A stretch of 13,770 nucleotides of DNA from Bacillota bacterium (GTDB lineage: Bacteria > Bacillota_I > Bacilli_A > RF39 > UBA660), in NCBI GenBank assembly GCA_018381595.1, contig JAGZRP010000007.1:1-13770 (forward strand), read 5' to 3'. Below the pieces are notes generated by a model. That model saw only the letters and a list, made by a program, of their open reading frames with translations. It searched no databases and was not told the DNA's origin. Within the stretch, counting starts at the first letter, position 1. Every line of letters begins with the position of its first letter. Positions 1 through 5,389 of the stretch are shown here, piece after piece. The translations under genes were made by a program, and so were the position numbers.

Positions 1-294
1 AAAATCATAAGGCTTGTTTGTATATTGAAGTTTTTTATCACTAAAAGCATTGTTTAATGAAATTGAAATTGCTTCATGAAAATAAAGTCCCTGGAGCCAA
101 GCATTGTGATTAAACATTTCTTGTTCTGCCCTAAGCCGTTCAAAATAAGAAAAACGGTATGCCCAGAATAGGTCTGGGTCGTCTTCCCAAAACTCTTTCA
201 CAGACATACCGTATGTAATTGCCATAGGCAACAAATCATAAAACCAATCTGTTAAGTTTCTATATTGTTTACCTTTTTGCTCTTCGTTTTCTAT
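1..294 (-). CDS. Tail assembly chaperone, C-terminal -1-frame part (partial at window edge)
   Basis: This open frame overlaps the end of the preceding chaperone gene and leaves the window at position 1. In tailed phages the tail-assembly chaperone is made in a short form and a frameshifted long form that bind the tape measure protein while the tail tube polymerises. The visible 98 residues are rich in aromatic residues and contain YGMSVKEFWEDDP, FWAYRFSYFERLRAE and AWLQGLYFHEAIS, the pattern usual for the second frame of such pairs in Gram-positive phages. Going from the first gene (codon starts congruent to 2 mod 3) to this frame (0 mod 3) is a -1 shift. The frame is open upstream to about 372, so the shift must occur between about 372 and 293. 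The first in-frame ATG is at 225 and lacks a convincing ribosome binding site, so expression by frameshifting is more likely than independent initiation. Confidence 0.75.
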   Translation of the reverse strand, partial: MENEEQKGKQYRNLTDWFYDLLPMAITYGMSVKEFWEDDPDLFWAYRFSYFERLRAEQEMFNHNAWLQGLYFHEAISISLNNAFSDKKLQYTNKPYDF

Positions 295-629
295 ATTTCG
301 ATTATCTCTAGTTCCTCTTCGTTCTCCGCTGAGTCTGTATCGGTTAGGGCACTCATAAAAGCTTGATATTCCTCAATAGCAAATTTAATAACATTAGCTG
401 GTTTCTTACCACTTTTTTTATAACTGTCCATCAACTTAATAGCCAAATTAGGATTTACATCTTTATGATTGACTAAAAATAAACTCATCCATATCATATC
501 GTAATATGTTACTGGTTTCTTATCGAATTCGTCGATAGAAAATCCATTCATTTCTAACCATTTAATACTATCTCTACTCATTTCCAAAAGATAATCTTTA
601 TCATTAATTTTTAATTTTAATTTTCTCAT
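291..629 (-). CDS. Tail assembly chaperone, short form
   Basis: This gene encodes 112 residues directly after the major tail protein and just before a -1-frame extension. That is the standard place of the lambda gpG-type chaperone in siphovirus-like genomes. The product is small and charged, with an acidic C-terminus (ENEEELEIIEI) that would be replaced by the second-frame sequence in the shifted form. The ATG at 629 follows AGGGA with an 8-base spacing, and 18 bases separate it from the major tail gene. The role is inferred from gene order, size and the overlapping second frame rather than from a diagnostic motif. No classic X-XXY-YYZ heptamer is seen. The best in-frame slip site I find is GCT-TTT-ATG (361-354), where tRNA-Phe could re-pair one base back. 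Confidence 0.72.
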   Translation of the reverse strand: MRKLKLKINDKDYLLEMSRDSIKWLEMNGFSIDEFDKKPVTYYDMIWMSLFLVNHKDVNPNLAIKLMDSYKKSGKKPANVIKFAIEEYQAFMSALTDTDSAENEEELEIIEI

Positions 630-647
630 TGTTTTCCCTACTTTCTT

Positions 648-1076
648 TTACGCTGTTGTAATTAATGCAGTAACTTCTTCAACAGTTTTATCTTCAATGG
701 TCACGCTTGGCACAGTATGTAAAGTACATTCAATTAATCCCCCAACAGTAACTTCGTTTCTCCAAGTTTGACAAACACCTTTATATAAAGCTCCTGTTCC
801 ATCTGGATATTTAATTAAAACTTTTTTAGTAGTGTTATCACAAACTGTTTTTACTGCTGTATAATTTTCTGCAGAATAGTTGTATGTAAAATCTAAATCC
901 CCTGTATCTGGTCTATCTGGAATATATACTTTTGTTGGATCACTTGAAGTAGTAGTTTCTACTGTTCCACCGGCTTGCCCTGTCGCAGGAGCACCTTTAA
1001 CTGCCACTAATTTTTCTTTTGGAAATTTTTCTGTCTTCTCATCGACAATTCTTATTTCAATTCCTAAATCTAACAT
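648..1076 (-). CDS. Major tail (tube) protein
   Basis: The product is 142 residues. It begins MLDLGIEIRIVDEKTEKF and has a Thr/Gly-rich segment (TGQAGGTVETTTSSDPTK) followed by a beta-rich region containing TYNYSAENYTAV and VCQTWRNEVTVGGLIE. This is the size and character of a small siphovirus tail tube protein without an added Ig domain, and it lies between the tail terminator and the tail chaperone. The ATG at 1076 is chosen over an in-frame GTG at 1088 because that GTG is the 3' end of the Shine-Dalgarno AGAGGTG, which then sits 9 bases from the ATG. A structured leader (1086-1132) precedes the gene and can sequester this Shine-Dalgarno, as at the terminase and capsid genes. High expression is expected of a tube protein, so leader control would be meaningful. 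Confidence 0.78.
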   Translation of the reverse strand: MLDLGIEIRIVDEKTEKFPKEKLVAVKGAPATGQAGGTVETTTSSDPTKVYIPDRPDTGDLDFTYNYSAENYTAVKTVCDNTTKKVLIKYPDGTGALYKGVCQTWRNEVTVGGLIECTLHTVPSVTIEDKTVEEVTALITTA

Positions 1077-1085
1077 TTTTTCTTT

Positions 1086-1132
1086 CACCTCTTATTGTAA
1101 ATTTCCCTTACAATTTGAAGTGCTACACTTTT
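1086..1132 (-). promoter_or_regulatory. Structured leader RNA upstream of major tail gene (copy 3 of repeated motif)
   Basis: On the minus strand this copy reads AAGTGTAGCACTTC, then a hairpin ATTGTAA-GGGAAAT-TTACAAT, then AAGAGGTG, the ribosome binding site. Two exclusive pairings are possible. AAGTG (1130-1126) can pair with CACTT (1122-1118) across a TAG loop. Alternatively, CACTTC (1122-1117) can pair with GAGGTG (1091-1086), hiding the Shine-Dalgarno, stacked by a 2x2 internal loop on the 7-bp ATTGTAA/TTACAAT helix. The same 15-mer is found before the capsid and terminase genes. An operator for a DNA-binding protein is a possible alternative reading of the inverted repeat alone. Confidence 0.7.
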
Positions 1133-1576
1133 TTAATTAGGATAGATAACTAACTTATCTAGTCCATATTTTGTATCTAATTTTCCAGTTATTTTTATAT
1201 TATTTCTATGCACATTGGAAACAACATTAGGAACGTCTAATTCAGTTCTAATAGTTACATGAAAATTATTGGCAAAATAATCAACAATTTTATTACTAAC
1301 TTCATTGCAAATAGTCCTTCTTGATATTCTTTTACTACCAACAGTTTTATCTTGTGCATAAACATTAATATCAATAGCGAATGTATAAGTTTGTTCACCG
1401 TAAGACAAATTGTTATATTTGTTAGTAACTGGCAACAACCTAACTGGTACAATAGGAAATTTTTTACTTTCTTGTGGCATTGCTTTTGTAAGAAGTGGGC
1501 TATATATTGAATTAGTTTCAACGTACTCTTTCAAGTTTGGAAAGATTGTATCTTCAAATAAATTTTCAACTATCAA
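1133..1576 (-). CDS. Tail terminator / tail completion protein
   Basis: This gene encodes 147 residues between the HK97-gp10-like gene and the major tail gene, the usual place of the tail terminator (lambda gpU/SPP1 gp17 position), which caps the tail tube and joins it to the head. It begins MIVENLFEDTIFPNLKEYV and has a beta-rich middle (YTFAIDINVYAQDK), a conserved-looking RTICNEVSNKIVDYF helix and a C-terminal KYGLDKLVIYPN strand, matching the alpha/beta plan of such proteins. The start is a TTG (1576-1574) that overlaps the TGA of the upstream gene, with AGGTG 7 bases before it, so the two are probably translationally coupled. Function comes from position, size and general sequence character. 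Confidence 0.62.
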   Translation of the reverse strand: MIVENLFEDTIFPNLKEYVETNSIYSPLLTKAMPQESKKFPIVPVRLLPVTNKYNNLSYGEQTYTFAIDINVYAQDKTVGSKRISRRTICNEVSNKIVDYFANNFHVTIRTELDVPNVVSNVHRNNIKITGKLDTKYGLDKLVIYPN

Positions 1577-2100
1577 TATAAATCACCTACCGTCTTTCTT
1601 ATTTCAACATCAACAATACTTCCTATTTCTGCTTTGATATCTTCAAAAGCACTAAAGAACATATGTCTACTAGGCAACCCTCGTGTCCAACCAAATGTTC
1701 CATCTGATTTAGGATACTTCCACCCTTTTTCTCCATGTTCATTAACATCATATTGCCAACTTTTAAATTGACTATTAGGACTTGGATGTGGACTATTTGA
1801 ACCTACAATACCAGTACCCATTTCGTTAAAAATGATTACCATATCGTTAGTCCAAACTCTACCTACTTTGGTATTCTTATCATATGACCAATTTATTTGG
1901 CTTGTATGCTCTGAAATGCCCTCGGCATAGCAATACTCTAATACCTTGTTATAAAGCACCTCTGTGGCGTATTTAACAGCATTATCGACACCCTTTGAAT
2001 AAGCATCCCTGTATCTATTTAGAAACTTTTTTGCTTCTTCTAGGCTTTTCTTCGATAGTTCCATCGTTAGAACTGTTTTCATTCTTCGTGCTACCGACAT
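1573..2100 (-). CDS. HK97 gp10-like tail completion / head-tail joining protein
   Basis: The product is about 175 residues and resembles the HK97 gp10-like family. It has an N-terminal amphipathic helix (SLEEAKKFLNRYRDAYSKGV), then DNAVKYATEVLYNKVLEYC, and a C-terminal region typical of the family with VIIFNEMGTGIVGSNSPHP, WKYPKSDGTFGWTRGLPSRHMFF. The ATG at 2100 is preferred because GAGGGTG ends 9 bases upstream. A GTG at 2112 is also in frame, but it lies within that Shine-Dalgarno. The gene overlaps the C-terminal codons of the preceding small gene by 86 bases. A hairpin covers the start region, suggesting that translation of the upstream gene opens it. The C-terminus overlaps the next gene by 4 bases. 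Confidence 0.75.
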   Translation of the reverse strand: MSVARRMKTVLTMELSKKSLEEAKKFLNRYRDAYSKGVDNAVKYATEVLYNKVLEYCYAEGISEHTSQINWSYDKNTKVGRVWTNDMVIIFNEMGTGIVGSNSPHPSPNSQFKSWQYDVNEHGEKGWKYPKSDGTFGWTRGLPSRHMFFSAFEDIKAEIGSIVDVEIRKTVGDLY

Positions 2101-2263
2101 TAATGTCGGCACCCTCTATTTCTTCATCAAATTTAACTATTCCAGGTGGAATATGTTGTGATTCAATCTTTTTTGATTTGATTTCCAATTTATATCCCGC
2201 TTTTAAATAGTTATCTCTTGTCTTTTCATCAAAGACTACTATTCCATTTGTAAATTTGTACAT
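2015..2263 (-). CDS. Small phage structural-cluster protein of unknown function
   Basis: This gene encodes 82 residues starting MYKFTNGIVVFDEKTRDNYL, with AGGTG 5 bases before the ATG. The N-terminal 45 residues resemble the short module ('...F D E ... R D N Y L K A G Y K') often found in small proteins of phage head-tail clusters. The tail is low-complexity and charged (STKNENSSNDGTIEEKPRRSKKVSK). It lies between the head-closure gene and the gp10-like gene and overlaps the latter by 86 bases in another frame. It may be a minor head-tail joining accessory. I do not recognise a specific family. Confidence 0.6.
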   Translation of the reverse strand: MYKFTNGIVVFDEKTRDNYLKAGYKLEIKSKKIESQHIPPGIVKFDEEIEGADINVGSTKNENSSNDGTIEEKPRRSKKVSK

Positions 2264-2271
2264 AGTTACAC

Positions 2272-2655
2272 CTACTTTCCTGTAAGCTTTTCAAAATATA
2301 TAATTATAACTGAATTACCATCTCTTGGTGGTAATAATCTGTAATTGGCATTATCGCCATTATTTGCTTCTTCATCAGGTGTTACACCGTCAAGATAAGC
2401 GACATCAAACTCTTTAAATTGACCTTGATATGATATTGGAATTACTGCTTTTTTCATTATTTTGGCATTCTCACCAAACTCTGAAATTTCAGCGTCTGTG
2501 CTAACTGGTTGATAATTGAATTTATAAGGCTTTTCGTTTGGTTTATTATAGATAGGAATCTCATTACCATCGTCATCATACGTAACATCTAACTTACTAG
2601 CTATATAAACATCTTTTTTCCAATCACTTGGATTAACATTTATTTCAGTTATCAT
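2272..2655 (-). CDS. Head-tail connector / head closure (stopper) protein
   Basis: The product has 127 residues in the connector slot, two genes after the major capsid gene. It begins MITEINVNPSDWKKDVYIASK and is rich in beta-forming segments, with FNYQPVSTDAEISEFGENAK, AVIPISYQGQFKEFDVAYLDG and a terminal NSVIIIYFEKLTGK. The plan (compact beta-barrel with a loop that plugs the channel) fits stopper proteins such as SPP1 gp16, though the sequence alone does not prove it. The ATG at 2655 overlaps the TGA of the upstream connector gene by 4 bases, and AGGTG lies 7 bases before it within that gene. Confidence 0.6.
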   Translation of the reverse strand: MITEINVNPSDWKKDVYIASKLDVTYDDDGNEIPIYNKPNEKPYKFNYQPVSTDAEISEFGENAKIMKKAVIPISYQGQFKEFDVAYLDGVTPDEEANNGDNANYRLLPPRDGNSVIIIYFEKLTGK

Positions 2656-2993
2656 TTAGGAACACCTACTTTTGGTGGTTTTAATTCATTTTTTAAATCT
2701 GCTGATACTAGAGAACTTAAAAATGTAACTGAAAAACTATTTTCTTGATAAGATGATGTTCTTTCTTTTCCCATTGCACGATATAGTTCAATTGCACATC
2801 TCGCCTGCCAATTCATAAGTCGTTTGTTTGTTTTATCTAATTCTTTTTGTTCTAAATCATAAGGATAAAGTGTATTTAGAGCCACAACTTCTGCGTCATC
2901 TAGTTTTAATTTAAACACTTCATCTTTTGTGTCATTGGCTACATCGCCTAAGATTTCTAGTCGCATTTTCTTTAATTGTTCTTCTTGACTCAT
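2652..2993 (-). CDS. Head-tail connector adaptor protein (gp6/gp15-like)
   Basis: This gene encodes 113 residues and is the first gene after the major capsid protein. It is mostly helical, with KKMRLEILGDVANDTKDEVFKLKLDDAEVVALNTLYPYD at the N-terminus and RLMNWQARCAIELYRAMGKERTSSYQENSFSVTF at the C-terminus. That is the pattern of the phage_connect_1/HK97-gp6 adaptor family, which docks as a ring below the portal (SPP1 gp15 position). The phrase 'AIELYRAMGKERTSSYQENSFSV' is the usual signature near the C-terminus of these proteins. The start follows GAGG with about 10 bases of spacing. The C-terminal codons overlap the next connector gene. Confidence 0.74.
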   Translation of the reverse strand: MSQEEQLKKMRLEILGDVANDTKDEVFKLKLDDAEVVALNTLYPYDLEQKELDKTNKRLMNWQARCAIELYRAMGKERTSSYQENSFSVTFLSSLVSADLKNELKPPKVGVPK

Positions 2994-3024
2994 AAATACA
3001 CTTCCTCACTTTTTAGATTTTAAA

Positions 3025-4032
3025 TTAAGCTGATACTGCTGGATTTGAAACAACATTAACATCTACTGTTGGTGTTGGTTTATCAAATGTAGTTTTTAAT
3101 CCAGTAATTTTTGCATGCATCCATTCTGGACCGTGGTCTAATCCAATTTGACCAAATAATTGATATTTAATACCTGCTCCAGTTCTAGCTAATTCTTCTA
3201 AGAAGAAATTTCCTTTGTTTGGTACTGGTTGTTCTACTGGTCCAATTACATCAAAATTGAATAGGAATGCTGTTCCACTTGGAATAAATTCACCTAATGC
3301 AACATGAACAATACCTAATGGTAAGATAATGTCATATACTTGTACTCCATAAGCACTATAATATGGTTCTCCCATTTTCATACCCCATTTAAGAGCATCG
3401 GCATTTAATTGATTTAAACCAACTGTGTCAGTCCATAAATATAAATTACTAATATCACCTTGATTATCGTAAATCGCTTGTTGAGCATCATTTACTAACC
3501 AAATATCAAGTGGTTTATTTCCTGCATTAATTACATTTGTAGTAATTGCTTCGTCCATACCTCTTGTTTTATTTACTTCTGTATCCATAGTCGCCTTGTT
3601 ATAAGTTCCTTGAATAAATGTTTTTTCAATATCTCTTGATAATGTTTCCATTTTTCTGGCTACTTGGAAATCTAATTCATTTTGTGGATTAGCAGTTTGC
3701 CCAGCAAGATTTACTCCTGCTAATGTTCCCATATTTGACTGTTTAGCATATGAGATTGCTACTGTCTTCATAAATATTTGAGTAACATTTGTCTTTTGAC
3801 TTCTTGTTACAAATGAAGCAGTTGGAGCAGTTAATGAAGCAGTTTCGCTAATATTAGGAATACTTGCTTTCTCATTTTCATAAAATTGTCCTGTTATAAA
3901 CTCTACAGAATTTGTATATTTTCTATGTCCTGAAATCATATTTAAGAAAGGAGTTTTCTTATTTGATTTGGTATATAACATCCCTGCATAATTTAATGTG
4001 TTAAAACTTTGAATAGTTTCTGCACCTGTCAT
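3025..4032 (-). CDS. Major capsid protein (SU10/DUF5309-like)
   Basis: The product has 335 residues and follows the scaffold gene directly. It lacks an obvious N-terminal HK97-type delta domain, consistent with a separate scaffold. Features seen are an N-terminal arm MTGAETIQSFNTLNYAGM with NKKTPFLNMISGHRKYTNSVEFITG, then a helix-rich centre (ELDFQVARKMETLSRDIEKTF), a core strand DIWLVNDAQQAIYDNQG, and a C-terminal segment with DHGPEWMHAKITGLKTTF. The family call (DUF5309, 'SU10 major capsid') is from recalled pattern and is less certain than the function. The ATG at 4032 has CGAGGTG 7 bases upstream. That Shine-Dalgarno can be locked in an 11-bp hairpin (4080-4040) of the repeated leader motif. 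Confidence 0.84.
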   Translation of the reverse strand: MTGAETIQSFNTLNYAGMLYTKSNKKTPFLNMISGHRKYTNSVEFITGQFYENEKASIPNISETASLTAPTASFVTRSQKTNVTQIFMKTVAISYAKQSNMGTLAGVNLAGQTANPQNELDFQVARKMETLSRDIEKTFIQGTYNKATMDTEVNKTRGMDEAITTNVINAGNKPLDIWLVNDAQQAIYDNQGDISNLYLWTDTVGLNQLNADALKWGMKMGEPYYSAYGVQVYDIILPLGIVHVALGEFIPSGTAFLFNFDVIGPVEQPVPNKGNFFLEELARTGAGIKYQLFGQIGLDHGPEWMHAKITGLKTTFDKPTPTVDVNVVSNPAVSA

Positions 4033-4039
4033 AATTAAT

Positions 4040-4090
4040 CACCTCGTTAAGTTTTCTATCCCTTTTCTTTTAACGAAGTGCTACACTTTT
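4040..4090 (-). promoter_or_regulatory. Structured leader RNA upstream of capsid gene (copy 2 of repeated motif)
   Basis: The minus strand begins AAAAGTGTAGCACTTCG. AAGTG (4088-4084) can pair with CACTT (4080-4076) over a TAG triloop. Alternatively CACTTCGTTAA (4080-4070) pairs over 11 continuous positions (one G.U) with TTAACGAGGTG (4050-4040), burying the whole Shine-Dalgarno of the capsid gene. The 19-base loop (4069-4051) carries AAAGGGATAG. Of the three copies this has the longest uninterrupted sequestering helix. The element starts 2 bases after the scaffold stop codon, so ribosomes finishing scaffold would reach into it. Confidence 0.74.
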
Positions 4091-4092
4091 GC

Positions 4093-4734
4093 CTAAACAC
4101 TTGGTGTGTTTAATTTTGCTTGTTCTTCTTGGATCATTCTTGTATACATAGCTTGTCCAACAGAATCACCATTCTTGACAGCTTCATCGAATTTTTCTTG
4201 AAAAGCATCTAAATTACTAACCGTTCCACTATTCGGTGTGCTAACAGTTGGTTTTGGAGTATCATTAAGTAAATCAGTTACTGTTTGTTTTTTAGTTTCA
4301 TCTTGTGCTTTTTTCATAATAGATATAAAACTATTTGCCAACTTGATAGACTTTTCATAATCATCACTAATAATGTTTGATAAAGTCTCTTTTAGTTCAT
4401 TATCTTCATCACTAATTCTAATACCATTATCAAAAAGCAATTCTTTAACTGCTAATCTACTTTTATCAGTAGCAGTTGTTTTTTTGTCTAACTCCAATTG
4501 TTTTAATTCAGCTTCTCGTTTTTCATCATCTGTCATTTTTGATTTTTTGAATTCATCGAATTCAGTTGATAAAGAATTATAGTTGCTTTCAGCTGTTTTT
4601 AACTTGGCACTTAAGTCATTATACTTATCTTTAGGTATAACTAATGTTGCCAAGCCCTTCTTAATTGCTTCTACCCTTTCTTCATTAGTTGTATAAGTTT
4701 CATCACTTAATACATTTTCAATTACTTCATTCAT
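4093..4734 (-). CDS. Capsid scaffolding protein (DUF4355/GP20-like)
   Basis: The product has 213 residues and lies immediately upstream of the major capsid gene. It shows the make-up of a phage scaffold: no cysteine, very high Lys/Glu/Asp, a predicted coiled coil at about residues 35-100 (KDKYNDLSAKLKTAESNYNSLSTEFDEF and following, then KREAELKQLELDKK), a disordered Thr/Pro linker (TPKPTVSTPNSGTVS), and a C-terminal helix LDAFQEKFDEAVKNGDS that would contact capsid protein. It acts inside the procapsid and is lost before DNA packaging. The ATG at 4734 follows AAAGG with 6 bases of spacing. The leader 4741-4799 has a diverged switch with a possible pseudoknot. There is no morphogenesis (MuF) gene between this gene and the portal. 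Confidence 0.82.
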   Translation of the reverse strand: MNEVIENVLSDETYTTNEERVEAIKKGLATLVIPKDKYNDLSAKLKTAESNYNSLSTEFDEFKKSKMTDDEKREAELKQLELDKKTTATDKSRLAVKELLFDNGIRISDEDNELKETLSNIISDDYEKSIKLANSFISIMKKAQDETKKQTVTDLLNDTPKPTVSTPNSGTVSNLDAFQEKFDEAVKNGDSVGQAMYTRMIQEEQAKLNTPSV

Positions 4735-4740
4735 TTCTAA

Positions 4741-4799
4741 CCTTTCCCACTCTAACGGTTTATAGGCTTCCCGTTGCCTAAATGAGTGTCATACACTTT
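4741..4799 (-). promoter_or_regulatory. Structured leader of scaffold gene with possible H-type pseudoknot
   Basis: On the minus strand AGTGT (4797-4793) can pair with ACACT (4789-4785) over an ATG triloop. Alternatively CACTC (4788-4784) pairs with GAGTG (4752-4748), just upstream of the AAAGG ribosome binding site. Between these arms lies a hairpin TTTAGGC (4782-4776)/GCCTATAAA (4767-4759). Its loop AACGG (4775-4771) is perfectly complementary to CCGTT (4758-4754), which follows at once, forming an H-type pseudoknot. The logic matches the leaders of capsid, tail and terminase genes although the sequence has diverged. Structure is by hand pairing only. Confidence 0.55.
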
Positions 4800-5062
4800 A
4801 TGCTCGGTATGATGAGCAAATTTATGCTAGTTAATAGCACTGTACTGATGATTATCTTTTTGCTTACACACAGCCCTCTGATAACAGTAAAGTTACACTA
4901 CATCAGTACACTACCATTAAGGTAGCGAACTGTTAAATACGCATTATAATTACCTAACTAATTACAAATATTGTATATTTCGTTACACTACTTTGTTTAG
5001 GATAGGGTTTACCAGCAGTTTTCCCTTTTATCTACAACTGAATAATCAGTTATATTCATCTA

Positions 5063-5146
5063 TGGCGTACACTAGAGGACTTGAACCTACAAGCCATTTC
5101 TGACCAACGGTTTTCAAGACCGTCTAACTACCAATTATCACAATAT
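5063..5146 (-). tRNA. tRNA-Ser (anticodon UGA), weak acceptor stem
   Basis: The anticodon arm is ACGGT-CTTGAAA-ACCGT (5123-5107) with anticodon TGA, reading UCA. A class II variable arm GGTCA-GAAA-TGGCT (5105-5092) with a GNRA loop is the tRNA-Ser hallmark. The T arm has loop TTCAAGT with stem GTAGG/CCTCT (one mismatch, one G.U). The 3' end AGTGTAC is followed by discriminator G, as usual for serine, and an encoded CCA (5065-5063). The D arm has a 3-bp TAA/TTA stem and loop TTGGTAG. The expected 5' acceptor strand (GTACACT) is missing. ATATTGT in that place pairs at only about 4 of 7 positions, so this may be a decayed tRNA or a tRNA-like domain. Confidence 0.72.
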
Positions 5147-5151
5147 GTCAT

Positions 5152-5225
5152 TGGCAAACCGACTGTGATTTGAACACAGACAAACAGTTTTGGAGACTGT
5201 TATGCTACCGTTACATCATCGGAAT
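5152..5225 (-). tRNA. tRNA-Trp (anticodon CCA), two U-U mismatches in acceptor
   Basis: The cloverleaf can be laid out fully. Acceptor is ATTCCGA (5225-5219)/TCGGTTT (5162-5156), with mismatches at pairs 2 and 3. U8 is present. The D arm is ATG/CAT with loop TAACGGTAG. The anticodon arm is ACAGT-CTCCAAA-ACTGT with anticodon CCA. The 4-base variable region is followed by T arm CTGTG-TTCAAAT-CACAG, discriminator G and encoded CCA (5154-5152). The 5' acceptor ATTCC can alternatively pair with GGAAT just upstream (5234-5230), and the 3' acceptor strand TCGGTT is complementary to AACCGA at 5386-5381. Use in decoding Trp codons of phage mRNA is the default reading. Confidence 0.82.
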
Positions 5226-5389
5226 ATAAATTCCAAAGTCCACTAGGGATGCTTTGGATTGGACTTACGTATAAGACTTTAATGAGGTTGTACTTCCCTC
5301 GAGTTTCTTATACTGCCCATCTGGCTCGCTATGGAGCAATGTTATTAATCAGCCAGGTGTGTCATCACTCACACATCTAATCGGTTACC

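Larger units (their letters stand above)
4801..5388 (-). ncRNA. Large structured non-coding region carrying two tRNA-like units (possible ornate phage RNA)
   Basis: This is the only long stretch without a protein gene. All frames are closed, but the minus strand is full of perfect inverted repeats. Those before the tRNAs are 5374-5370/5361-5357 (5 bp), 5356-5351/5326-5321 (6 bp), 5313-5306/5276-5269 (8 bp), 5266-5261/5241-5236 (6 bp, alternative 5257-5252/5238-5233) and 5234-5230/5225-5221. After the tRNAs come 5054-5046/5041-5033 (9 bp, TTAT loop), 5032-5023/5007-5001, 4927-4921/4915-4909 (7 bp), 4910-4901/4850-4841 (10 bp) continuing into 4885-4880/4856-4851, 4839-4835/4829-4825 and 4818-4814/4805-4801. 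Large phage RNAs of the GOLLD and ROOL classes are known to lie beside or around tRNAs. Membership here is a guess. It could instead be a long tRNA-bearing leader of the scaffold/capsid mRNA. No good promoter was seen. Confidence 0.55.

Noticed and set aside
1074-1088. GTG at 1088 as start of the major tail protein (similarly GTG 11651 for the zinc-ribbon gene)
   Set aside because: In each case the GTG is the 3' end of an AGAGGTG Shine-Dalgarno with a well-spaced ATG 9 bases further on.
4081-4086. GTG-TAG in the repeated leaders as a start-stop upstream reading frame
   Set aside because: No ribosome binding site precedes the GTG (only A-rich sequence), and the scaffold version reads GTG-TAT, so the start-stop is not kept.
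4926-4975. TATAAT at 4948-4943 (minus strand) as a promoter for scaffold/capsid
   Set aside because: No acceptable -35 element at 16-18 bases and no extended -10. TATAAT is common by chance in such AT-rich sequence.
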